Positions 37,789-49,900 of a stretch of 64,000 nucleotides of DNA are shown here, in pieces. Under the pieces are notes generated by a model. That model made no database searches, was not told the origin of the DNA, and saw nothing but the letters and a program-made list of their open reading frames with translations. A program made the translations under genes and the position numbers. Every line of letters begins with the position of its first letter. Position 1 is the stretch's first letter. The stretch comes from Pseudomonadota bacterium. Lineage in GTDB: Bacteria; Pseudomonadota; Alphaproteobacteria; Rhizobiales; Xanthobacteraceae. The DNA is taken from the NCBI GenBank assembly GCA_023451825.1, contig JAEXYA010000014.1, positions 78,347 to 142,346 on the forward strand, in the 5' to 3' direction.

Positions 37789-38567
37789 GTCGCGCCGGGG
37801 AACGAGCGCTGCAGCGATTGCAGCTCGCTCAGGAGATGTCCGAGATGTTCGCTGTGATGGCCGGAACGTCCGCCCTTCTGCATCCAGTCGCGCGCCGGCA
37901 GTTTCAGCGTCGCCGTCTGCACCACATCATTGACGGTGGCGCTCCACGCCGAACGCAGGCTTTCGGGATCGATCACCACACCGTCGGCAATCAGGCTGCG
38001 GTCGCTGTCATCGACATGGAACAGCTCGCCGGTGAAAGCCCAGAGATCGTCAAGCGCCTCCTGAGCGCGGCGATGGCTTTCCGCGGTGCCATCACCGAGG
38101 CGGATCACCCATTCGGACGAATGCCGCAAATGATAAGCGCTTTCCTTCTCGGACTTCGCAGCAATCGCCGCTAGCGTCGCGTCGGGCGAAGTCATCATCG
38201 CCCGCCAATAGAGATCGGCGAAGGCGGAATACAGGAACTGGCGGATGATGGTGCGGGCGAAATCGCCATTCGGCTGCTCCACCAACAGCAGATTGCGATA
38301 CTGGCGGACATCGCGCAGGTAAGCGAGGCGATCCTCGTCATTGCCCGCGCCTTCGACCCTACCCGCATAGCTGTAGAGTTCGCGCGCCTGGCCGATCAGA
38401 TCGAGGCCCATATTGGCGAGCGCCATATCCTCTTCGAGCATCGGCGCATGGCCGCACCATTCGGACAGCCGATGGCCGAGGATCAGCGCATCGTCCGCGC
38501 GGCGCAGCGCATAGAGGACGAGCGGACTTTCATTGACGGTGATGGACCCGACAGCCATGACGATCAT
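37782..38567 (-). CDS. paaC: Phenylacetyl-CoA epoxidase structural subunit PaaC
   Basis: A 261-residue ferritin-like helical protein that forms the PaaAC core and lacks a functional metal site itself. Family phrases are DDALILGHRLSEWCGHAPML and MALANMGLDLIGQARELYSY. The ATG at 38567 lies five bases after the paaB stop; ATG at 38558 is an alternative. The in-frame extension to 38837 runs through paaB and is not used. Confidence 0.93.
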   Translation of the reverse strand: MIVMAVGSITVNESPLVLYALRRADDALILGHRLSEWCGHAPMLEEDMALANMGLDLIGQARELYSYAGRVEGAGNDEDRLAYLRDVRQYRNLLLVEQPNGDFARTIIRQFLYSAFADLYWRAMMTSPDATLAAIAAKSEKESAYHLRHSSEWVIRLGDGTAESHRRAQEALDDLWAFTGELFHVDDSDRSLIADGVVIDPESLRSAWSATVNDVVQTATLKLPARDWMQKGGRSGHHSEHLGHLLSELQSLQRSFPGATW

Positions 38568-38572
38568 CCCGC

Positions 38573-38860
38573 TCACATATGCCCGACTTCGTCCGGCACC
38601 TCGTAGAAGGTCGGATGCCGATAGGCCTTCGACAGCGACGGCTCGAACATCATGTCCTTCTCGGCCGGATCGGACGCGACGATGGCGTTGGACGGGATGA
38701 TCCAGATCGACATGCCCTCGCCGCGGCGGGTGTAGACGTCGCGCGCGGCCTGCATCGCCAGCGTGGCATCGGCGGCATGCACCGATCCCACGTGCTTGTG
38801 CGCGAGGCCGTTGCGGCTGCGGATGAAGACTTCCCAAAGCTGGCTGTTCGGCGTGCTCAT
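38573..38860 (-). CDS. paaB: Phenylacetyl-CoA epoxidase subunit PaaB
   Basis: A 95-residue subunit recognised by LWEVFIRSRNGLAHKHVGSV and the C-terminal PTFYEVPDEVGHM. It bridges PaaAC dimers in the epoxidase. The ATG at 38860 has AAGGA seven bases upstream. It starts 17 bases after paaA. Confidence 0.95.
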   Translation of the reverse strand: MSTPNSQLWEVFIRSRNGLAHKHVGSVHAADATLAMQAARDVYTRRGEGMSIWIIPSNAIVASDPAEKDMMFEPSLSKAYRHPTFYEVPDEVGHM

Positions 38861-38877
38861 GGTTTGGTCCTTACGGC

Positions 38878-39870
38878 TCAAGCAGCAATGTCGGCGCGGC
38901 GCGCGCGCTGTTTCTCGGCATAGGCCTCTGCGGCCTCGCGCACCCAGGCGCCGTCGTCGTGGGCCTTGCGACGCGCCGCCATGCGATCGCGATTGCAGGG
39001 GCCGTTGCCCGCCAGCACCTGCTGGAATTCGCTCCAGTCGATGGCGCCGTAATCCCAGTGGCCGGTCGCCTCGTTCCAGTTAAGGTCCGGGTCCGGCAAG
39101 GTCAGGCCGAGATACTGCGCCTGTGGCACCGTGGCATCGACGAATTTCTGGCGCAGCTCGTCATTGGAGAAGCGCTTGATCTTCCAGCGCGTGGACTGGT
39201 CGCTGTGCTGGCTCTCGCTGTCCGGCGGACCGAACATCATCAGGCACGGCCACCACCAGCGATCGAGCGCGCTCTGCGCCATCGCTTTCTGCTCCGCACT
39301 GCCCTGCGCCAATGCGACCATGATTTCGTAGCCCTGGCGCTGATGAAACGACTCTTCCTTGCAGACGCGGATCATCGCGCGCGCATAGGGCCCGTAGGAG
39401 CAGCGGCAGAGCGGGATCTGGTTCATGATGGCCGCGCCATCGACCAGCCAGCCGATGGCGCCGATATCGGCCCAGGTCAGCGTCGGATAGTTGAAGATGG
39501 AGGAATACTTCGCCTTCCCGCTGAGCATCTGGTCGATCAGTTCCTCGCGCGAGGTGCCGAGCGTTTCTGCTGCCGCGTAGAGATAGAGGCCGTGGCCGCA
39601 TTCGTCCTGCACCTTGGCGAGCAGCGCGGCCTTGCGGCGCAATGTCGGCGCGCGGGTGATCCAGTTGCCCTCGGGCAGCATGCCGACGATTTCCGAATGG
39701 GCGTGCTGGGAGATCTGCCGGGTCAGCGTGCGGCGATAGGCCTCCGGCATCCAGTCATTGGCCTCGATGCGCTCTTCGGCGGCAACGCGCACCTCGAAAC
39801 GCGCCAGCTTGGCAGCGTCATCGACATGACGGTCCTCGGCCTGCGCCGCATTCAGGGCTTGCGTGTACAT
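38878..39870 (-). CDS. paaA: Phenylacetyl-CoA epoxidase catalytic di-iron subunit PaaA
   Basis: A 330-residue catalytic subunit that inserts oxygen into the ring of phenylacetyl-CoA. Di-iron ligands are visible as two ExxH pairs: Glu90-His93 in QDECGHGLYLY and Glu173-His176 in CKEESFHQRQGYE, with further acidic residues nearby. Other hallmarks are GNWITRAPTLRRKAALLAKV and WWWPCLMMFGPPDSES. The ATG at 39870 has GGGAGGA six bases upstream; the long frame to 40305 has no support. It is the first gene of paaABCDE and lies downstream of paaX. Confidence 0.96.
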   Translation of the reverse strand: MYTQALNAAQAEDRHVDDAAKLARFEVRVAAEERIEANDWMPEAYRRTLTRQISQHAHSEIVGMLPEGNWITRAPTLRRKAALLAKVQDECGHGLYLYAAAETLGTSREELIDQMLSGKAKYSSIFNYPTLTWADIGAIGWLVDGAAIMNQIPLCRCSYGPYARAMIRVCKEESFHQRQGYEIMVALAQGSAEQKAMAQSALDRWWWPCLMMFGPPDSESQHSDQSTRWKIKRFSNDELRQKFVDATVPQAQYLGLTLPDPDLNWNEATGHWDYGAIDWSEFQQVLAGNGPCNRDRMAARRKAHDDGAWVREAAEAYAEKQRARRADIAA

Positions 39871-39949
39871 GCCCGATCCTCCCGTTTTGTTACCTCCTAA
39901 TATATAACATTTATAATCGTTCGCAACTATTTTCTGTAACATAAACCTA
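39871..39949 (-). promoter_or_regulatory. Promoter/operator region of paaABCDE
   Basis: This 79-base gap between paaX and paaA is strikingly AT-rich compared with its surroundings. On the minus strand a possible sigma-70 pair is TTGCGA, 16 bases, TATATT. The word ATGTTA occurs twice as a direct repeat (ATGTTACAG and ATGTTATAT), and TGTTAC/GTAACA sit at the two ends as an inverted pair. These are candidate PaaX contact points; the consensus could not be confirmed by eye. Confidence 0.45.
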
Positions 39950-40822
39950 TCAGGCGTCGGCGAACCGGGTTCCCAGAGTGGTATCCGGCGCCGGCATTTT
40001 GCCGGTCGCGCTTTCACCGAAGGCGTCGAGCCATTGCTCGGACGCCGGCAGCAGCGCCTGATAGATGCGCGCGCAAAGCGCCCTTGCCTCCGTCGCCGGC
40101 CAGTCGGCGGGCAGCAGCGCCCCCGGCAACAGCGGGTCGCGCAGCAGCACACGACGATACTGATGGATGAGCAGCACGCGGGCGAGAACCGCATCGGCAG
40201 GTGACAGTTGCTCCGATCCGCCGAGCCATGTTTGCAGCGGCGTGAACGCATCAATGAAATCGCGATAGGCGCCGCCGATACCGGCCAACGGCCATGCCTC
40301 GCCAATCAAACGTCGTCCCATCTCATCGCTTGCGAAGACATCGAGCCGGATCACATCGCCTGCCGCCGCGGGCACCGGTACGCCCGCCGGTGCAACCCAG
40401 ATACCGGGCATCGGACTACCGAAACCCGCCTCACCCAGCGCCGCACGCGACGACTCGCGATCCGCGCCATTGCCGATCAGCAGCAGTTCGAGACGGCCTT
40501 CCCAGTCGCTGGCATGCGCCTGATAGACATGGCGGACGCCGCTCTCGAACCGTTCCCGCCCATCGGCGGCGAGCTTGTAGTAGCTCTTGCGCCCGATTTT
40601 CTCGCGTTCGAGCCAGCCATCCGCCGCCAGCCGCGACATCGCCGTGCGCACCACACCGCCATCGATGGCGAGCAGTTCGAGGAAAGCCAGAAGCGTCCCC
40701 AGCCACACCGACCCGCCACGCGGCAGGATGGCGTCACCATAGAAGGTGATGATGAGGGATCCCGTCCGGGATGGCTCACTCTTGAATCGATCGACGATGG
40801 ATGTGAGGGGATTCTGGTTCAT
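39950..40822 (-). CDS. paaX: Phenylacetate pathway repressor PaaX
   Basis: A 290-residue PaaX-family regulator. The N-terminal winged helix-turn-helix shows SLIITFYGDAILPRGGSVWL and RTAMSRLAADGWLEREKIGR, followed by SYYKLAADGRERF, and the C-terminal PaaX domain contains ADAVLARVLLIHQYRRVLLR-like residues and RDPLLPGALLPADWPATEA. PaaX represses paa genes until phenylacetyl-CoA binds. The ATG at 40822 is directly abutted by AGGAGG, so the exact start is uncertain; the frame extends to 40894. It lies just upstream of paaABCDE and 122 bases downstream of the FHA copy 2 gene. Confidence 0.92.
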   Translation of the reverse strand: MNQNPLTSIVDRFKSEPSRTGSLIITFYGDAILPRGGSVWLGTLLAFLELLAIDGGVVRTAMSRLAADGWLEREKIGRKSYYKLAADGRERFESGVRHVYQAHASDWEGRLELLLIGNGADRESSRAALGEAGFGSPMPGIWVAPAGVPVPAAAGDVIRLDVFASDEMGRRLIGEAWPLAGIGGAYRDFIDAFTPLQTWLGGSEQLSPADAVLARVLLIHQYRRVLLRDPLLPGALLPADWPATEARALCARIYQALLPASEQWLDAFGESATGKMPAPDTTLGTRFADA

Positions 40823-40944
40823 CCTCCTACGTATGCCAACATTGTCACGGTCGCCAACCTCGATGTTTTCCAATCTTGCAACGTCAAAGGGCATCCGCGA
40901 TGAACGGATGCTCTTCCAGTTTGCGTCGATGCGGGCGCGGCGGC

Positions 40945-43900
40945 CTATCGCGTAGCGAGTTGCTTCCTCTCCGTCTCCGACAGCGCGCGCAGCTCCGCCT
41001 CGTTCAGTTCACCGACACCGACCACCTGGAACGCGCTGTCGTGATTGTAGCTGCGCTGCGACCGCTGCGATGGCTTCTCGTCTTCATCCGCCGGCCTCGG
41101 CGCTTCACCGCCGCCATAGCCAAGCACCTCGACGATGATCACCGACGGAGCGTTGTTGGCTGCTGCTTGCGGCGCCGCCGTCTGTTGCGAGGCCGCCGCT
41201 GCATTGGAGGTCGATAGCGACGCGCTGATGCTGGGCGCCTGCACGGTCGGGATGCCCGCGCTGCTTCCCTGCACCTGGATATTGGCGGCATTGATGATCT
41301 GCAGCGCCGCCAGATTGACGTTGCCGGAGACGCGGATACCCGCCTCACCCGCATCGATGGTGCCGAGCGGCGCGATCAGGTCGATATCGCCCGCCGGGAT
41401 TTCGGGCAGCGGATTGAGCGTGGCGATGCCGGCGCCGGCCGACGTCGCCTGCGACGATAGTTTGGCGCGGCCATATTTGTCGTATTCGCGCTTCGGCGGC
41501 GTATAGACCGTGGTGGTCTTGGAGCCACGGCCGGCATTGATGTCGCCCTCCGATGACCATGCCAGGATATTGCCGCCGAACGTCGTCATGATACGCGACA
41601 GGCCGAGCAACAGGCTCTTCTGCGCATAGACCTCAATATCACCCGCGCCCTGGGTGACGAGACCGGCCTTGTCGGTTGGCGGGAGACCTTCGACACCAAT
41701 CACGATCTGGCCGCCCGGCGCCAGCAAGCGGATGTCGCCGCCGGACAGCGTGCGCAACGCGCCGTCACGCTTCTTGATCACGTCTTTGCCGGTGGAAAGA
41801 TCGCGCTCGGTATATTCGCCGCTGAACGTGGTGATATCGCCGTTGCGCGAAATTGTCTGCCCCGCCGCATCGCGCTCGGGGAACAGTGTTGCGATCGCCT
41901 CGCGGCCACGCAGATAGCTGCCAAACCGCGCACTGTTCGTATCGTTATATTCGCGGCCGCCGGCTTTCAGTTCGGCGAAATACACATCGCGCAAGAATAT
42001 GTGTTGCTGCTCCGGCGCAAGCGCGGCCAAGTAAGCTCGCGCCTCCGCATCAGAGCCGGCAAAGCCGTAACGCTGCTTCAGCCAGGCGGCGAGCTCGGTC
42101 TCATAAGTTTTCGCCACCTTGCCCGCTTGATCGGCCAACGGCGTGCCTGACACCGCGAGATTTGCGGGATCGAGATAGCGGGCGGCGAACGCCTTGTAGT
42201 CCGGCCCCGCCACACCAACGCCGGCCAGCATCGCGATATCGACGCCCGGCCTGACATCACCGGCGACGATCGCACCCAAGCTGGTGATCGCGCCCTTGTC
42301 GGCCTGATAGATATTGCGGCCGGCATAAATCTCGAGCGCGCCGGGGCCGGCTATATCGAAATTGACGTTCATGATGTCGCGGCCCGCGGCAAGGACCGAT
42401 ACGTCATTGCTGTAGCTGTGAACGATCAGATCGCCGCGCGTTCGGCTGCCGTCATAGTAACTTTCCCGAATCGCACCCGGCGTCAGGCCGGCACCGACGA
42501 TGTCGCGACCGGCACGCACCATCAGGGGGCCGGAGCCGCTATACCAGATGCGCGTGCCCAACACGTTGGTCAGTATCTCGCCCGTCAACAGACCAAGCAC
42601 GTCGCCGGTGCCTGCATAGAAGCGAACCGGATCGGCGTCTTCCGCACGACCGACCGGGATGGTGGCGGTGTTCGGACCGAAGACGAACAACGACGTGGGA
42701 ATGATCGTGCCTCCAGCCGTCGTGCCGGTGAAGGAGCCATTGGTGACCAGGTTTTTGCCGGCGATGGTAGTCTCGCGGCTCGCAAAGGCCGGATTGAACG
42801 GGGTTGGCAGCAGCGTGCCGGTGCCGGACAGTGTGAAACCATATTGGCCGGCATAGATCGAATTGCCCGCCATCATCTCCAACGTGCCGTGAAGCGACGG
42901 CGCCAGAGTGACCGTCGGAAACGGGTTGGTGCCACTGGTGCGCATGAAGGACAGCGCGCTCAGGCCGTAATAGATGCTGCCGTTGAGCGCCGCGGCGCGC
43001 AAGGTTGGTGGATAGAGATAGGTGCCATCGACCATGTTTTGATCGGTGCTTAAATTCAGACCGCGGAAGTTTGTATCCCATCCCTCGCCCGTAGAGGTCG
43101 ATGGAGTGAGATTGCCGCCTGCTGCGATGAGGTTGATGGCGGTGTTGTCGGTCCAGAGCGAGAACCAGCTCTCGCCGCCGCCGACATAGTTGGTGCCGCC
43201 GGCCCGATAGGCCGAATTGCTTGGCGACACCGAGCGACCTGGATCGCCCGCGCCGCCCAGCACGAGATCGCCGCGGGTTTCCACAGTCATCACGGAGTCG
43301 CCCGGCACCAGCGTGATGCCGGAGCGAGCGTTGGACGACGACGGATTGAACGGATCGATGCCACGCGGATCGTAGGTTTCCTTGATCACGCCATAGACGA
43401 GCTTGAGGCCGCCGATCGATTCCGCATTGAGATGCAAGGCGCCGCGCAAATCGATCAGCGATCCCGTCAACACGTGTTTTTCGTTGCTATTGGTCAGCGT
43501 CAATTGCGGATTGAGCTGCCCGGCGATGCGCATATCGATATCGCCGCCGCCGGTCAGGGCCAGCGAGCCATCGGTTCCGACGCGGCCGGTGCTGCCCACG
43601 GCGACCACCAGGCCCTGACTGCGATTCCCCTCGTTCTGGTCGCCGCGCAGGGTAATCGTGCCCGCCTCGCCGCCGACGCGGATGGCGACATTGCCCCCAC
43701 CGAGCGCGCCGATGCCGGTGAAGCCGACGAGATCGGGGGTCTTGGCGGCATTCGATACGTTCGAGTTCGCGACATAAGTGCCGAAATTGATCCACCACGA
43801 AGTCGGAATGGGCGTATCGACAGCTGTCGTGCCGGTGCCCTGGCGCCACAGCCAGTTTCCGGTCAGCACGGTCGACGGCCCGCCGAACTTTGACTTGCCA

Positions 43901-46900
43901 TAGATGTCGCCGATCAGATTGCCGCCTGCCGTGATAGCGACATTGCCGCCATGGTCGGGATACCAGGCCTGATAGAGGTCGGTTGCCGCCTTGTAGTTAT
44001 TGTCTGCCGTCGCAGAGCCTAGCAGCGTGCCGTCGGTCGTCATTCCACGTGCGCGGTTGTAGGCGGCATCGACCGTCAGCGCCGTACCAGCCGTATAGAC
44101 GCCATAAAGCGACTCCATGCGGATATCGCCCGCCGCGGTCAGCGACAGATCGCCGGTGCCGGTGCGGATCACGCTGAAGGACGGCGCGGCATAGGTTGTC
44201 GTCGGCGGCATGCTGATGACGTCGAGATTACCCTGGCCCCATGTGGCAAAGTTGCTCGGCACGCCGAAATCCGCCCAAGGCGTATTCGCGGGAGCTTGAT
44301 AGGCGACCGCAAGTTGGGATCTGGTAAGGCCGACCATCGTGGCTATCGTATATCCCGGAGGCGGGCCACCGTTCAGGCTCGCAATGCGGGTGGCGCCCTG
44401 CAATGTCACACCGAGTTCGATATTGCCTGTCGATGGCTGCCAGAAATTCAGCGACAGGCCATAGGCGTCGACGAAATCCCGCCACGTCACGCCGGCGCCG
44501 CCGAGCATCATGACGATCTCGGACTCGGACTTTCCGATCAAGGCGCTGGCAGTAAGGCCAGGGTAATCGAACCCAAGCGCGGCAATGAGCGCCGTTGCGC
44601 CTGCCTGGCTCAGGTTTCTGAACTCGCCACCCGCGGCAGTCAGCGCGGCGTGGTGCGTGTCGCCGAGAACGATGCTGCCGCTGCCGAGCGTGTTGCGCGC
44701 TCGCACATCGGCCGAGCCGAGATCGGCACCTGCGGTAAGTTGCATGTCCCACGACATCGTGCCAGCGCCAAGCATCGGGGCCACGGCCCAGTTCGCGCCC
44801 TGTCGGCCGGCGGTCGCGGTGCGTAGCTGGATGGAAGTGCCGCCCGGCAGCTTGACGTCAGTCATGGTCGGAATGCGCGCGCCGGCCGCGAAATTGATCT
44901 GCACAGTCGAGGTCATGTTGATCGGCAGCGGCACGCCCTTCGGCCATGTCAACGGCGCGAAGAACCCATCTGCACGCAACACCGTGCCGATGCCGAGATG
45001 CATGCCCGCGGTCAACGTCACGCTGTCCGCAAGTACCGTGCCGGCAGCATATCTGACTGTGCCATCGGCATTGTAGACGGTGGCGCCGACCACGCCTGCC
45101 GCCATGATATAGTTTGCCACGAGCGTGGCGCGGACTGGCAGCACCGTGCCCGCCGGCATGGCCACGGTGTTACCGAATTGATCGACAAACCTGGCCTGCA
45201 GATTGTAGTCGAGCACGGCGCCCTTCTTGAACACCGAACCGGCATCGAGCGTCACCGCGATGGGCAGGATCAGATCGCCGCCATAGGGCAGCACTCCCTG
45301 ATCGAGTACCCAGCCATTGTCGTTATTGCTGGCCGGCGGCGGCGTGAAGCCATCATTGATGCTGCCGCGGACATTCAGGTTGCCGCTGGCGCGGAAATTG
45401 ATCGCGCCGGGCTCACCATAGCCGCGTGCCGGTGCATTCGCGTTTGGTCCATAGCGATAGCCGGACAGATCGAGATCGCCGGGAATAGTCAGATCGCCAT
45501 TCGGATTGTCGGCGCTGATCTTGGCGACGATATCGACGCCCGGGCGCAGATGGTAGGTGCCGAGCCCCGCGAGCCGCACGCTCAGCGCGCCATTGCCGAG
45601 CGCGGCATTGATGAATGCGGTGCTGTGGCCGTGGATCGTATCGAGATAAGCCTGGGTGATTTCCTGCGGCTTGTGGCCAGTAACATCCGGCGCAGTCGCA
45701 ACCGGCGCGTCGTCATACGTCCGATAGCCATAGACGGCGACCGACTTCGCCCCGGCGATCGATGGCGCGCCCTGAATGTCGATGGCAATATCATTGGTGC
45801 CCCGGCGCGGTGCGTTGAGCGCGAGCGTACCGCGCGCAACGCCGTCATTCTGATACAGGCCCGACCCGACGGCCACATCGGTGCCGGCCCGCAGATCGAT
45901 TGCCGCATAGCCGGTAAGCGTGAGCATTCCATCGCGCGAGGTCAGATCGACCGTTGCACGGTTCGGCGCATCGATGATCAGGCCATAGCTGTCGAAGCGC
46001 AGGCTGGTCGCATGGGCGTCGAGCCTGCCATTGATGGTGAGGTCGTTCATCACCGCAAGACGGATGCTGCCGACCTGCACGCCGCTGGCATCGATGGTGC
46101 CGTTGACCGTCAGGCTTCCGCCGTCGAGGACGATTTCGACATTGCGGGCCTTGACCTCGTTGCCGACGGTGAGATCCCCCTGCTTGATCTGGAAACGGCG
46201 GGCGCCGAACACCTCGCCCGCATTGAGGCGCGCATTGAGCCCGGCAAAATCGGCCAGCGTCTGCGCCTGCACGGTGATTTCGGCGGCATCATATGGCACG
46301 AGCGTGCCGCCGGCATCGTATTGACCGGACGCCGAGCCGCGGATCGTGCCATTGAGCGCAACGCCACCGGCGTTGCTGCCGAGCGCGGAGAATGTCGCCG
46401 TGCCGCCGCGGTTGTTTTGCGCCGACAGATCGATGAATGAACCAGACTCTTGGCGCAGATTGCCATTGGTGCTGGTCAGGACGAGATCGCCGCCCCAGCT
46501 ATATTTGGTGACATCGAACATCTGCACGGCGCGGCCGGACAGATCAAGGCGTGCGCTGTCGCCGAGCACGATGTCGCCCGACGCCGTGACCACGAGACGG
46601 CCCGAGGGCAGCACTACGCTGGTGTCGATGCTGACATTGGTGCCCTTCAGCTCGATCTTGGCGCCGAGCGCCTCGACCGGCGTGGCGGCGCCTCCGGTAC
46701 CGACGATGCGGATATCGCCGCCCGCGGTGATGATGTTGCTGGATGCGGCAGCGCCGGTGACAAGCGGCGATGCAATGGTCAGGTTGCCGCCGGAATACTG
46801 ATACCCAGTGACCGGATCATAGGCGCCGCGCTGGTGATACACACCGAGCGTGCTCTTGTTGTTGGACGTGACCTGTTCGGTGGCGCTGATGGTGACGTCG

Positions 46901-49900
46901 GTGAAGCCGAGCGTGATGCGCTTATCGGTGGTCTGGGTATTCGGCGCCGTATTCGGACCGTAGCCGAACACGACACGATTGCCGGCTATGTTCAACTTGC
47001 TGTCGCCGAGCATGTCGGTGATCGGGGCACCCGGCGCGGCCACCGCGCCGGTCCAGACGAATTCGTCAGCACGAATAGTCGCAACATCGCTCGCGTCGCC
47101 ATAGCCATAGATCGCCGGCGTGCCGAAGACGAAACGGCCGACCTTGGTGGCATCGAGCGTCACGCTGCCGAACACGTTCACCGAATTGCGCGCATTGAGC
47201 GCCAGGGTCTCTAGCGCCGGAGCGCCGATGGCCGTGTTGCCGGCCAACAGGTTCGACAAGACGCCTTGATTGAGTTGAAGACCCGCGGGCAAACGACCCG
47301 CGGCAGCGGCCGCCGCGATCGCCGCATCGTCGCCAAGATTGATCGCCGACATCGCCAGCACGAGATTGCGGGTGCCATAGGACACATTGCTGGCGATCGA
47401 GAACGCACCAACGGTGGCGACGCCAATCGTGCCTTCCGACACCAGCGTGGTCGTACGATTGCAGCTTGCGGTGACGCAGCCGCCGATCGCGATCTGCGTG
47501 GCGAAGCCGGGGTCATTCGACGACTCCGCCTGGGTCAGATCGATGAATCCGTTCGACACGACGAGTACGCCGTCGCCAGTGAACACATAGCCATCGCGGG
47601 AGTCGAAGCTGGCGCGGCCACGGCCGAGCGTGCTGATCGAGGCGCCCTCCTCGATCGTTAATTGTCGCCCGTAGATGACCCCGCCGGACTGAAGGCCTGC
47701 ACTGCCGATGATGACTTCCGCCGCGGCCAGATGGGCGCCGCTGCGCAGGATCGTCTCATAGGGGCTGGACCTGATCTCGGCGACGCGGCCGTTGGCGCCA
47801 TAGGCGACAGCCACCTCTGCATTGATGAGCAGACGCGCGGCATTGAGCTTGTTGATTTCATCGGCATAGACCGCACCGCCGACAAAGCCGGAGCCGGCGC
47901 TCTGGCCCGCCGCCAGGATTTCCGAGGCGCCGATGATCGATGCGGTGCCGCGATAGCCATCGCTTCCCGCCTCGGGCTCCATCAACAATTCGCCGTTGAA
48001 TTGGAATTGCGAGCGACCATCCGCCGCGCGCGGCTTCCCGGTGCCGATGCCGAAACTTCCGGCATCCACGGTCAGGCGTGGCCGTGGGACGCCGAGACGC
48101 GCGGCATCCGCGATCGCGAAGGCGTTGTAGCCCATCTCGTTATAGGACGAGTGCGCGCGGACCGTGGTGCCGGGCGTCACGATGATCTGGTTCGGCAGCG
48201 AGGACAGGATCGTCGTATTGGCGACACCGAGATAGCCACTCGACAGATATGACCCATTGCCGGTCGCGACGGTGCTGGCAACGCCGGGGAGAATGCTGCT
48301 GCCGATCTCGACGCGATAGGCGCCGGGCAGCAATGCATAGGTCGCCGGCATCAGCGTATAGGTGCCGGCCGCAAGGCCCGGCACGCCGTCCGGGATCGTG
48401 ACCTGCCGTCCGACTGCGGGCAGACCGAAGCCGGCTTCCGCCCTGTTTGTCGCGGGCGCATAGGCACCGGCATGACCGGGCACGAGGGCATAGACCTCAT
48501 TGCCCTTGGCGCTGAACGTGTAGCCGGGATTGGAATTGGCGAAGGCGGTGTTCAACACATTCACCGAACCGCCGCGGCCCGATATGAAGCCGGCACCCGT
48601 CAGTTCGCCGCCACCGGAGACGTCGATCACGGCCCCCGGCTGCACATCGAGATGCAGCGCCTGAGTGCCGACGCCCCCGCCGCCGCCCGCGGCCAGCAGA
48701 CTGATCGTGCCCGCCGCATAGTTGTAGGTGATGCCGTCCATGGTGCCGCCATAGGGCATCACCAGCCCCGCAGCACTGGTCGAGCTGATGCTGCCCGGCA
48801 GGAGGTTGATTACATCGGTCTGGATCTGGCTGTCGCTCGATTTGCTGCCGAAAGCGATACTGCCAAGCGGTGCGCGAACCACGCCGCCCTGATTGATGGT
48901 GTCCGCCGTGAGCGTGAGACGACCGAACACGGAATATGGCAGGTCAGGCGTGACCTCGCCATAGCGACGGATGTTCAGCACGCTGCCGACATTGATCCGG
49001 CTCTCAACGTGGCGATAGCCGGCCGTGATCGATGCCGACACGCTGGTCTCGGGATAAATCTGCGCTGCGGTCAGATCGATATTGCCGGGCGTCAGCAACG
49101 CAGTCGGCGACAAACTCGGCAACACGGCACCGAGCATGCGGATATCGCCACGGCTAAGGAGATCGAGCAGCGCAAAACCGCGACGATCGACCGTGTAGCT
49201 CTCGGCCTGGGTGTTGAAGAGTTGCCTACCTCCGAACACGACGCGATCTCTGATGTCGAGGAGATCGGCAGCCACCGAGAAAACCGCGCTGCTGGTCTGC
49301 GCTGTCGGCTGGCCGGCCAGCCAGTTAACGACCGGCTGCACATGCAACTCCTTGTTGACCGGCGTCACGCCGGACAGCCGCATGTAGGGTGCTGCCAGCG
49401 AGATCCGCGCATCCGACTGCGCATCGGCAGAGAGCGCGAAGACGCCGGCATACAGGCTCAAGCTCTGGTTCATGGCGAGCGCGATATTGCCATCGAACGA
49501 GATCAGGCCGTCCGACAGGAGCGATAGAGATCCGAAGCCGCCTGCTTTGATGCGGTCGGCGCCAAGGCGCGCCGTACCGGTTACGAGCCCAGCTTTGATC
49601 TCCGCGACAGAGCCGGCACCGGCCACGACGCTGGCGCCCTGCACGTCGGCAATGACGATTTCCCGGTGACGCAACACGTCGCCCGAAGTGGTCAAGACAT
49701 AATTCGGCGTCTCCAGCGCGATCGCCAATGTGCCACCCGCGGCGTTGCCGCCGCCGGCCATCGCGCGCAGCGTCCCGTCGAGATAGAGGCCGTTGTTCGA
49801 TTTGAGCACAATCTGGCCGCCACTGCTGGCAACTGCGAGCGGCGTGCTGGTCTTTTGTAATCCCGCACCGGGAATGTCGATCAGCGCGCTCGTGCCCGAG

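Noticed and set aside
37012..37857. A 281-codon plus-strand frame opposite paaE and paaD
   Set aside because: It is antisense to two well-supported paa genes and has no domain.
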